This document shows positions 31,093 to 40,611 of a stretch of 64,000 nt of DNA, piece by piece. The DNA comes from Platanthera guangdongensis (taxonomy: Eukaryota > Streptophyta > Magnoliopsida > Asparagales > Orchidaceae). Location: assembly GCA_039583875.1 (NCBI GenBank), contig CM077152.1:21551538-21615537 (forward strand), read 5' to 3'. The notes beneath the pieces were generated by a model, which was not told the origin of the DNA, did no database searches, and worked only from the letters and a program-made list of their open reading frames with translations. The position numbers and the translations under genes are program-made. Within the stretch, counting starts at the first letter, position 1. Each line of letters opens with the position of its first letter.

Positions 31093-34000
31093 TGTAGTAC
31101 CCCCCCCCCCCCCAACCTTTTGCCCGGGTCGGGCCGGAGGGGTACTACTGGCCCAAGACGTCCACCCAGGGCTCATAGGGGAAACAATCCACCCTATTCA
31201 AGCACTAGATGGCCGTCTTGAGTGGTTCGAATCATAACATTCACAACCCATCAGAATATAGCGGAAGCATTAACAGGAAACCACTACATATATATACATA
31301 ACATATCATATTAATACAGAGGTTCTAGGGCCGAAGCCTTATGCGTTTATAAAAGTCTGTGGGCTATACATGTACTACATAAGTCTCTCACACACTCTCT
31401 CTTCTAAACTGCTCGGCGGTACTCACGTCTCTAAACACCGGAGACGGCGGGGGTGCATCTGCTTGAGTAGGCCTAGCTACTGGCGTAATCTCCTGCAACA
31501 GCGGGTCACTACGGTGCTCCACCTCCTGTGAATGGTTAATCAAATAACTGTTAGTCACAGATCTAAGTGGAAACAAATCTCCTCCCTGGATCCACATCCT
31601 GGGGACGAGAACGCACCCACCCAACAAAAGTAAATAGCCGAAGCAAGAGAGGGTTATCACAACATTTCATATATGAACAACTAGGAGCAATTATAAAAGA
31701 GTGCAGTATAACCGGAAAAAGCAGCAATAACATAAAACGGTTATAGCAAGGCTCTACTAGCTCATCAGCACAACAGGTTTTCATATCTTGAATTCTATCG
31801 CAGGCATTCACAGCCGCGCACACAAACCGCAGGCATTCATAGCCGCGCACACAAACCTTATATTAAGATTAGATTATGGGTTGGTTGCGTCTTATTAACC
31901 ACGACTTAACCGAATAAGGTCTTATCATGAGTTATTATTCATCAAGAATAATTCATAACTCACCACTCGTACTCTCATCTTCCGAGCGTGCCCAAATCAC
32001 CCGAGAGTCGAGGCGCTCGGCGGTTTTCATGAAATCTCGAAACACCCGGAGCTTGGTCACTTGCCTCGGCCACTCTCGTCGATATGAAACTTATTCAAAT
32101 TAGAGAGGATAGTCGCGCGCGCCAATTTTCATTTTCGAAGAAAACGAGCGTAATAATATCGAGCGCGGTCCTAGGCTTTCATATTTTGGGAAACATATCA
32201 AAACTTATCTCCATGAGCACAAATTTTGATACAACCATTATATGGATATAAAATGAGCATAAAAAAATTTTCATAATTTTTCAAAGAGTTTTGGCCCTTT
32301 AATTTGGCCAAATAAAGTTTAATTGAGCTTTTAAAAATACCAAATCAACTCCAAAACTTTTCAAAATTTTGTGGAGGAAGCCCTTAACAAAGGGGACATT
32401 TTTCATGTTCAACACGTTTTCCCTAGAAGCCTATTTTAGTCTCAAAAAAAATCTACCCATTATTATAATATTATAATATTATAATAATATATATATATTA
32501 TTATATGGCTTTTTGGCACATTGCACCCCCTAATTACGGAATTTTGACACTTTGCACCCCAAAGTTAAATATTGGCAGATTGCACCCCCGAATTCCTAAG
32601 TTCTTGCACTTTGCACCCCATGAAGGGTATTTCTGTACTTTGACGATATTAAAATTAGGATTTAGGGTTTTTATTTCTCCCGACTGGAAATGTAGTCACC
32701 CATAGCATAAAATAGAAATGCTTGACAGCAAAGGTGGTGAAGTCACCGATAGCATAAAACCAATTTTTAAAAAAAAAACTCGGTGTGCAAATAGCAAAAA
32801 AAAAGTCCGGGTTGCAAAGCGCCAAAATTGCATTTTGGAGATGAGCCGGACCTAAATACCCCTCAAAAATCGGCCATGGGGTGCAAAGTGCCAGAACTTG
32901 GGAATTCGGGGGTGCAATCTGCCAATATTTAACTTTGGGGGTGCAAAGTGCCAAAATCCCGTAATTGGGGGGTGCAAACTGCCAAAAAGCCATTATTATA
33001 TATATAAAAATTATAAAACAGAAACACTGCTCATCTCCCCTACCCCCCGCTGGTGCACATTCTGCCGCCCTTGCGGGCTTCTCCAGCGCCGGCCGGCCAC
33101 CGGCCGGCCGTGGCTCCACCACCGGCCAACCCGCCGGTGGTGGGCGCTCCCTCCGGCGGTGGTCCGGCGGCCTGCCGCCGCCGGCCGCCGCCGGAGCATT
33201 TTTTTCTTAAAAATGGACGGAAGGGGAGGGGGTGACGGCGGCGGCACTCCGGCCGCCGGGAGCGCCATGCACGACGTCAGAAATGGGGAGGGGGAGGAAG
33301 AGAGGGTTCCACCTGAGTTTGGTGGGCTCGGGAGGGGCCGGCTTGGTCGGACATGGCTCAAGGTGGTGGAGGAGGGGGAGGAGCTCCTTGGGTTGGCTTT
33401 TTCCGGCCACCAGAGCTCCGGCAGAGGGTGGGAGAAGGGAAAGCAGGGGGAGGGAGCTGCTCTGAGAGGTATGAGGGAAAGAGAGGGGGTTGGGGTCCTT
33501 TTATAGGGTTGGGGAGGGGGAGCTTCCCTCCCATTGGCAATGTGGGATTAATCCCTCCCTAGGGAGGGATTAATCACCACCCTCCAGTTGTCCAAGGACA
33601 GCTGGAGGTGCCACATATTCCCCATGTGGGGGATAGGGAAAAGCCTCATGGGCTTGGGCCTCCATGGTGAAGAAAGAGAGGGGGAGAGTGGTAAAAGGAG
33701 TAGGTGGGCCTCCATTTGCTTTAGGTTAGAGGCTTGATGGTTGGGGGCCCAAGGAAAGTGAGGGGGAGTATGGGTCATCCTCTTTTGGAGAGGAGGTAAG
33801 CCCTTCATTTGGAGAAAAATCCAAAAAGTGGATTTTTAGGAGGGTTTGACCAAGTCAACCCTAGGTTGGGTCCCCCTTGCTGGTCCAAGTCGTCGGGGTC
33901 GGGTCAAAGTTCGGGTGTCGTGTCATAATTGGTGTGCGCACGCTTTTCGGTGCACAACTATGCTTGATTTGACCACGGGTTGACCAATCGTCATCGAAAT

Positions 34001-34347
34001 TGACCGGGATGACTTCCGTTGACTTCGTATTGACCACACGAGTCTAACGCCACTGACTGGGGTTGAATCGGAGTCCGTTTGACGAAAGTCCGAAATTTGC
34101 TCGTCGCAGCGTGCTAAAATGGTCGAAATGTGTAAAATTGTCGTTAGACCTCGGAGTCCAACTGAACGAGTTCCGATGCGCTCGTATTGACTATACGAGG
34201 CCACAGGAACTGACAGAACTCAATTCAGAGTTCTCTAGCTCTATTTCCCGCTTAGGGTTATTTCCCACCGGGTCATGGGTAGGGTTCGGGCCACTTTTAT
34301 TGGGTCCACTAAAGCTCTGGTGGCCCAATAAAAGGCGGGATGTTACA
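31093..34347 (-). repeat. 3' LTR of G1
   Basis: It runs from TGTAGTACC with a long C run (31100-31113) to GATGTTACA on the plus strand. It lies head to head with the G2 5' LTR, with only the 5-bp duplication between them. A TATA box (CCCTATAAAAGG, minus) lies near 33500-33511. The MITE at 32506-32992 is absent from the 5' LTR. Confidence 0.92.
32506..32992. mobile_element. MITE with long terminal inverted repeats, inside the G1 3' LTR
   Basis: The element is 487 bp. Its terminal repeats of about 130 bases begin TGGCTTTTTGGCA, and each contains repeated TTGCACCCC motifs. It is flanked by TTATTATA (32498-32505 and 32993-33000). The other LTR of the same element has the empty site near 42020, so the insertion followed integration of G1. 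An 8-base duplication and long arms fit a hAT- or Mutator-type MITE, but the AT-rich target makes the duplication length uncertain. Confidence 0.88.
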
Positions 34348-34359
34348 ATCCAATAAAAA

Positions 34360-35350
34360 TAAAAGGATTTTTGTCCCCGAAAATTTGCTTGAAGTAGGGG
34401 AAAAAAGTAACATACCTGAGGAAAGAGCTCTGAGTGCTTTTCTCGGAGGAGTGCTTCAGGTTCCCATGTGAACTCTTCTCGTCCACAGTTTGACCATAGC
34501 ACCTTAACCATCGGAATGGTTTTGTTCCGTAGTGTCTTCACCTTGTAATCTATTACTCTGACGGGTTCGAGCCGGACGGATCTATCTGACAGTAGTTGCG
34601 CCGGAGGGGTAGGAAGGTACTGCTCTGGTTGCCGGAGGACTCGTCTCAAGGAAGAGACATGAAACACATTATGAAGATTCCCCAACTCTGGGGGTAAGGC
34701 TAAACGATAGGCGACGGGGCCAACACGCTCTATCACCGGATAGGGGCCCAAGAAGCGGGGATCTAACTTTTTCTGCTTCCTCAACCGGGAGACACCATGC
34801 ATGGGTTTTATTTTCAGAAACACCATTTCCCCCACGCTGAACTCCACCGGTCGGTGTCGCGCATCATAGTACTTAGCCTGCCGGCTCTGTGCTTCCCGCA
34901 TTCGCTCCTGAATCAGCCGTATCGCTGTCGTAGTGTCATCGATGTAAGCCACTCCCAAGGCTTCCGGGTCCTCTTCCTGAGCCCAAGTCAACGGTGTTTG
35001 GCAACGCCTTCCATACAATGCCTCGTACAGAGCCATCTTAATACTAGCCTGGTAGCTGTTATTGTACGAAAATTCGACTAACGGCAACAGCTGCTCCCAC
35101 GGCTCATTGTGCTCCACTATGCACAGTCGAAGAAGATCCTCCATCGTCCGGTTCGTCCTCTCCGTCTGTCCGTCTGTCTGCGGGTGGAAGGCAGTGCTGA
35201 AGGCCAACTTGGTTCCCAAATATGCCTGCACCCGCCTCCATTCCTTAGATGTGAAACGACCGTCACGATCAGACACGATGGTCTTTGGTACTCCGTGAAA
35301 TCGTACCACTTGTTCTAGGAACATCCTGGCCAGGATATCTACTCTGTCAC
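34360..35350 (-). pseudogene. G1 pol, distal: integrase core, C-terminal domain and chromodomain
   Basis: From about 35324 on the minus strand: [15 protein letters not shown] (integrase second Asp region), then [20 protein letters not shown] with the catalytic Glu. The GPY/F-type domain follows (LDPRFLGPYPVIERVGPVAY, LHNVFHVSSLRR). The chromodomain-like tail is VKTLRNKTIPMVKVLWSN, then EEFTWEPEALLREKHSELF. The chromodomain directs chromovirus integration to particular chromatin. The open frame runs on through the polypurine region into the LTR to 34191, but the domain ends at about 34425. A TAG at 35352-35354 cuts it from the upstream part. Confidence 0.9.
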
Positions 35351-35351
35351 C

Positions 35352-36281
35352 CTATCGGTTTGGAATGAACCGCGCTACCTTGGTGAGTCGATCTACGACC
35401 ACCCATATTGAGTCATTCCCAGCACGGGATCGAGGTAGGCCGTGGACGAAGTCCATGGAGATGTCTTCGAACTTCCATTCTGGTATCGGCAGTGGCTGCA
35501 ATAGGCCTCCTGGACTGCGGCATTCAGCTTTGACCTTCTGACAGGTCTGGCACCGGGCCACGAAGTCGGTGACATCTCTCTTCATTCTGGGCCAGTAAAT
35601 GGTCCTACGCAAGTCCACGTACATCTTAACTACGCCAGGGTGAATCGAGTACCTCGACTGATGGGCCTCTTGCAGAATTTCCACACGAATCCCTCCAGTA
35701 GCGGGAATAAATATGCGATGCTTGAATTGTAGAATCCCATCATGCAAGTTATAATCCTCCTGTACCCCTCCTTGCAGAGATCGGATGATCGACATTACCT
35801 CTGGGTCGATCTTCTGGGCTTCTCGTATCCGGTCCCGGATATCGCATTGGATCTCCATCCAATACAGCTGAGAATGGTACTCTTCTGGATCTCTTCGGGC
35901 AACCAGGGTAATCTCCAAGTCTATCAAAGACTGGAAAAGTTCCTTAGGGATCTGCTCCATCCAACTCCCGACTATCGCAGGCTGGCGGCTCAAGGCGTCA
36001 GCGACTCTATTAGCCTTCCCGGGGTGATATTGGAGAGTGAAGTCGTAATCGCATAAGAATTCCAACCATCGGCGCTGCCGGAGATTCAGCTCTTTCTGCG
36101 TGAAAATATACTTGAGGCTCTTGTGGTCGGAGAAGATCTCACATTTTACTCCGTACAGATAATGCATCCAGATTTTAAGGGCGAAGATGACGGCGCCCAA
36201 CTCTAAATCGTGTGCTGCATAGTTTAATTCATGCGGCTTTAATTGCCGCGAAGCGTAGGCCACTACCTTACCATGTTGCAT
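35352..36281 (-). pseudogene. G1 pol, middle: RNase H and integrase N-terminus
   Basis: The minus strand reads [20 protein letters not shown], then [20 protein letters not shown] (RNase H, with Asp in SDHKSL), and [10 protein letters not shown]. The integrase zinc site has [15 protein letters not shown] and [10 protein letters not shown], and the first catalytic Asp lies in [11 protein letters not shown]. It is bounded by TGA at 36291-36293 upstream (a glycine codon in G2) and TAG at 35352-35354 downstream (a glutamine codon in G2), so both are single-base nonsense changes. Confidence 0.9.
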
Positions 36282-36290
36282 TAGGACTGC

Positions 36291-37796
36291 TCACAATCCT
36301 TTCAGGGAGGCATCAGTGTAGATTTGAAATCCCTCGGTCCCTGAAGGAATCGTAAGGATTGGCGCGAAAATTAGACGCTTCTTCAGTTCGATGAACGCAG
36401 CCTCGCACTCCGGCGTCCATCGAAATACGGCGTTCTTCTTGGTGAGTGCAGTCAGGGGTAGGGCAATCTTGGAAAATCTCTCGACAAACTTCCTGTAGTA
36501 TCCGGCAAGGCCAAGGAAACTCCGGATATCCGCAGCCGTCCTGAGTGGAGGCCAATTTTGTACTGCCTGGATCTTGGCTTGGTCCACTGCCACTCCTTCC
36601 TTGTTTATCGTGTGGCCCAAGAATCCAACTTCTTCTAGCCAAAATTCGCACTTACTGAATTTGGCGAAGAGAGAGTGCTCCCGGAGCTTTAATAGAACCA
36701 TCTGCAGGTGCCGGGTATGGTCTGTCTTGTTCTTCGAGTAGATTAGGATATCGTCTATAAAGACGATGACAAAGTGATCCAAGAAGGGTTCGAAGACTCT
36801 ATTCATCAGGGCCATGAAGGCGGAGGGAGCGTTGGTGAGCCCGAAGGGCATCACTAGGAATTCGTAAAGACCGTATCGGGAGCTGAAGGCAGTCTTAGGA
36901 ATATCTTCCTCTCGGATCCGAAGCTGATAATAGCCGGACCTCAGGTCCATTTTGGAGAATACCGAAGCACCTTGTAACTGATCGAACAGTTTGTCGATCC
37001 TAGGAATGGGATACGTGTTGCGTACAGTAAGCTTATTTAGCTCCCTATAGTCGATGCACAGTCGCAGAGTCCCGTCCTTTTTCTTGACGAAAAGTACTGG
37101 GGCTCCCCAGGGCGAGGAACTTGGACGGACGAATCCAGCATCTATTAGTTCTTGTAGCTGGATCTTTAGTTCAGTCAGCTCCCTTGGGGCCATCCAGTAG
37201 GGGGCTCGCGATACTGGCCGTGCTCCGGACACGAGCTCGATCTGGAAGTCGACCTCTCGCTGAGGTGGCAATCCCGGGAGGGACTCAGGGAAGATATCTG
37301 GAAAGTCTCGGACTACTGGGACCTTGGCGAGCACCTGGGTCTTATCTTCTATCTCGAAATAAATAAGGAATACTTCATCCTTCTGACGGACTGACTTCAC
37401 CATCTGTGTAGAAGTCAAGATAATACGAGAGACAGATGTCACACCTGTCAACGCGATGCTCTGGCCATTTGGATTCTGTAGCCGGACTTCTCGCGTGGAA
37501 CATTTTATCTGGGCTTGGTGCTCGGCCAGCCAGTCCATTCCCAGAATTATGTCAAACCCAGTTATAGCTAGGATGGTTGCGTAGATTTCAAACTCTACCT
37601 CTCCCAGCGTAGCCTGGAACGAACACTTTTCGATGGATGTCATATCCGACCCGTCTGGTAAACGGATTCGTATAGACAGTCCGGTTGAGCGAATAACATT
37701 TCCCTTTGTTGCGATGAAATCGTGGGAGACGAAAGAATGAGTCGCTCCTGTGTCAAAAAGGGTTTTGGCAGGGTGACCTTCTACCAACAAGATTCC
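36291..37796 (-). pseudogene. G1 pol, proximal copy 1: protease, reverse transcriptase, start of RNase H
   Basis: The minus-strand protease motif is [13 protein letters not shown], with the second conserved block [15 protein letters not shown]. Reverse transcriptase has [47 protein letters not shown], and the catalytic [12 protein letters not shown]. The tether [16 protein letters not shown] leads to the RNase H start TDASLKGL, where TGA at 36291 ends the frame. Its upstream end at 37796 lies exactly at the exon border that follows the gag/protease intron in the other copy; gag is not attached to it here. Confidence 0.9.
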
Positions 37797-37881
37797 CCCT
37801 CCCCATTTCTGACGTCGTGCATGGCGCTCCCGGCGGCCGGAGTGCCGCCTCCATCATCCCCTCCTCTCCCGTTCTTTTTTT
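37797..37881 (+). repeat. Inverted fragment of G-family LTR inside G1
   Basis: These 85 bases match the G-family LTR in plus orientation (compare the reverse complement of 33225-33305), opposite to the element they sit in. They contain GACGTCGTGCATGGCGCTCC and GGCGGCCGGAGTGCCGCC and end in a T run. The fragment joins copy 1 of pol to the Cassandra-like fragment. Confidence 0.8.
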
Positions 37882-38172
37882 TGTAACGGTCCAGGCCCAT
37901 CAACATGGGACCCAGCTGGAACCGCCGGCCTACCAGGGTCCAGACCCGGGCCCACCACTGGTAATCAGCCTTTCATATTCAAGCCTGCAGGCCATGCACC
38001 CCAACCCCTCTCCCTCCACAGGCGGGTTGTTGGTGGCAACACCCTCCCTTTGATGAGTGAACTCGACAGTTAAGCTGGGCCGTACGGGGACTTCCTAGGA
38101 GGTCACCCATCCCAGTACTACTCTCGCCCAAGCACGCTTAACTATGGAGTTCCTTCACTTCTCATCACCAAT
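37882..38172 (-). mobile_element. Cassandra-type TRIM LTR fragment carrying 5S rRNA sequence
   Basis: On the minus strand, 38153-38085 closely matches plant 5S rRNA from its middle to near the 3' end: AACTCC, AGTTAAGCGTGCTTGGGCGA, GTAGTACTGGGATGGGTGAC and CTCCTAGGAAGTCC. Cassandra elements are terminal-repeat retrotransposons in miniature whose LTRs carry exactly this part of 5S RNA, including its Pol III internal control region. The fragment ends CCGTTACA at 37882. Its LTR start is missing and no target duplication or second LTR is visible, so it is a partial copy. It is not a functional 5S gene, because the first 45 or so nucleotides of 5S are absent. Confidence 0.85.
38085..38153 (-). ncRNA. 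5S rRNA-derived segment
   Basis: The segment covers A-box (AGTTAAGCGTGC), intermediate element (GATGGGTGACC) and C-box-like (AGGAAGTCC) motifs of the 5S internal promoter, in the correct order and spacing. The 5' third of 5S rRNA is lacking and the region after AGTCCC diverges. Confidence 0.8.
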
Positions 38173-39085
38173 TGAAGGCAGTCTTAGGAATATCTTCCTC
38201 TCGGATCCGAAGCTGATAATAGCCGGACCTCAGGTCCATTTTGGAGAATACCGAAGCACCTTGTAACTGATCGAACAGTTCGTCGATCCTAGGAAGGGGA
38301 TACGTGTTGCGTACAGTAAGCTTATTTAGCTCCCTATAGTCGATGCACAGTCGCAGAGTCCCGTCCTTTTTCTTGACAAAAAGTACTGGGGCTTCCCATG
38401 GCGAGGAACTTGGACGGACGAATCCAGCATCTATTAGTTCTTGTAGCTGGATCTTTAGTTCAGTCAGCTCCCTTGGGGCCATCCGGTAGGGGGCTCGCGA
38501 TACTGGCCGTGCTCCGGACACGAGCTCGATCTGGAAGTCGACCTCTCGCTGAGGTGTCAATCCCGGGAGGGACTCAGGGAAGATATCTGGAAAGTCTTGG
38601 ACTACTGGGACCTTGGCGAGCACCTGGGTCTTATCTTCCATCTCGAAATAAATAAGGAATACTTCATCCTTCTGACGGACTGACTTCACCATCTGTGTAG
38701 AAGTCAAGATAATACGAGAGACAGATGGCACACCTGTCAACGCGACGCTCTGGCCATTTGGATTCTGTAGCCGGACTTCTCGCGTGGAACAGTTTATCTG
38801 GGCTTGGTGCTCGGCCAGCCAGTCCATTCCCAGAATTATGTCAAACTCAGTTATAGCTAGGATGGTTGCGTAGATTTCAAACTCTACCTCTCCCAGCGTA
38901 GCCTGGAACGAACACTTTTCGATGGATGTCATATCCGACCCGTCTGGTAAACGGATTCATATAGACAGTCCGGTTGAGCGAATAACATTTCCCTTTGTTG
39001 CGATGAAATCGTGGGAGACGAAAGAATGAGTCGCTCCTGTGTCAAAAAGGGTTTTGGCAGGGTGACCTTCTACCAACAAGATTCC
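38173..39085 (-). pseudogene. G1 pol, proximal copy 2: protease and truncated reverse transcriptase (913-bp duplication)
   Basis: The segment is a second copy of 36884-37796, of identical length (913 bp), with scattered substitutions. It encodes the protease and the reverse transcriptase up to [11 protein letters not shown], where the frame runs into the Cassandra fragment. The catalytic IDD box is therefore missing. One substitution (near 38957) falls in the protease-proximal part, so the longest frame starts only at 38932. This copy is in normal continuity with the intron and gag upstream. Confidence 0.9.
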
Positions 39086-39205
39086 TGACGTCATAGGAAA
39101 ACATATAGATATATATCATCCAACTAATATACATATACATATATATATAAAAAATATACAACAATAGTGGAAGATCTGATATCTTTTATCGCCTAAGATA
39201 TATAC
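39085..39205 (-). other. Predicted gag/protease intron of G1 (121 nt)
   Basis: On the minus strand the donor is GTCATAG|GTATATATC and the acceptor is GACGTCAG|GAATCTTG. The interior is strongly AT-rich. Unspliced RNA ends Gag with GIYLRR and a stop at 39186. Spliced RNA joins PDVVIG to [16 protein letters not shown], the protease. The intron is phase 1 and not a multiple of three. Confidence 0.75.
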
Positions 39206-40381
39206 CTATGACTACGTCAGGGGCTGGTCCATGCTGCAGGTCCAGTGCATAGTCCTCCTGGGGAGCTGCTCGGCCCTGCTGGCCTCTCCTGCCAGCTCGG
39301 CCTCTACGGCCTCTTTGACCCTGTCCCCGTGCTGGCTGTCCACCCTGGACTGCTCCTAGTCCTGGTCTCCCTATCGCCTGAGGGCAGAAGGCCCTCATAT
39401 GTCCCGGCTGCTGACACAAGAAGCAGTTCCCTGCGAATGGAACATCTCGTCGGGCCACTAGTGGGGGATGTGGAGCTGGAGCTGGTCTACTGTCTTGCTG
39501 TGCAGCTGGGGTGCTGGGGGTGCTGGTGGGCGCCTATAAGGCAGCCTACGGCGTCGCTGTCTGCTCTCTCTATCCTGTCTATGGGGAGCGACTCCAACGT
39601 CTCACCTCTGGTCTCGAGGAAGCTCTACTTGACCTCTGCGTCGCTGAGCCACCATCTGCTGGTCCAACTCTAGAGCTGCCGCATGGGTGGCTATGGTGTG
39701 GAAGGTGGCCTGAGAGAGCATAATCAAGGCCTGCCTCAGGTCGTCTCGTAGTCCTCAGTAGAACCGAGAAGCCCTATCCCTGTCGGAGGCAGCCAGGTTC
39801 CCGGCGAAGCGTGCCAGGTGTATGAACTCTCTCTCATACTCTGCCACAATGCGGTTGCCCTGTCGAATGAGCAGGAACCTCTCTTGCAGCGCGGCTCGGT
39901 CTGCATCTGTGATGAAAAATTCTAGCAGAGCCACGGAGAACTCCCCCCAAAGGATCGTGCTCATCGGCCGACCTCGGAAGGTAGAGTGACTAGACGCTCT
40001 CCACCAATCCCTCGCATATCCCTCCAAGAGGGTCACCACCAAAGAGACTGCTGCCACAGCTGGGCACATCATCCCTACCAACAGCTCCTCCACTCGTTCC
40101 ACCCACCCCTCTACCTGAATGGCCGTCTCTGTACCCATGAAAGGGGGAGGCCTCAGTCCTCGAAAAGTCGTCAGCAGATCTGTGGGTGCGGTCATCTCCC
40201 GCGGTGGCTGTGCTAGGGCATCTCGGAAAGTCGCTAGTATAGCCGTCATTGTATGCCCTATATCTGACTCGGCAAATGGTACGGCTGCGGGAGAAACCGG
40301 GTCTGGTGGTGGGGTGGCTGGAACGTATCCTCTGGACGAGGATCCCCCGTTACTGTACTCCGGTATCTGGAGAAGTAACAT
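39186..40381 (-). pseudogene. G1 gag
   Basis: On the minus strand, MLLLQIPEYSNGGSSSRGYV is followed by the retrotrans-gag core VEELLVGMMCPAVAAVSL, ARDWWRAS, and FLLIRQGNRIVAEYEREFIH. A TGA at 39755-39757 (arginine in G2) interrupts the frame after DRASRF. The zinc knuckle CFLCQQPGHMRAFC lies near 39390-39430 in the segment 39458-39186, followed by an Arg/Gly-rich tail. The unspliced Gag end is at 39186. The protein would form virus-like particles and bind RNA. Confidence 0.88.
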
Positions 40382-40597
40382 GAAAGAGTGTCAGTATTTT
40401 GCAAAAGTAAGGGAATTTGCAAAAGCGACAACCCAAGCGGAAAACAATGGTGTATGGGCGTACTAACGCACAGTCTAGAATCCCTAAGCCTCTACACTAG
40501 GGTCCACCAGGCTTCCACTGCAAGGTTCGTCCCGAACCTAGAACGAAGCGAGGGACAGAGGGATCCTGAGACTGTTCCACAAGGACGAATTATGATC

Positions 40598-40609
40598 GCT
40601 CTGATACCA
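40598..40609 (-). promoter_or_regulatory. Primer binding site of G1
   Basis: The minus strand is TGGTATCAGAGC, complementary to initiator Met-tRNA, two bases inside the 5' LTR. Confidence 0.95.
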
Positions 40610-40611
40610 TT

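Noticed and set aside
38085..38153. Functional 5S rRNA gene
   Set aside because: The first third of 5S rRNA is absent, the 3' end diverges and there is no T-run terminator in place. The context is a Cassandra-type LTR fragment.
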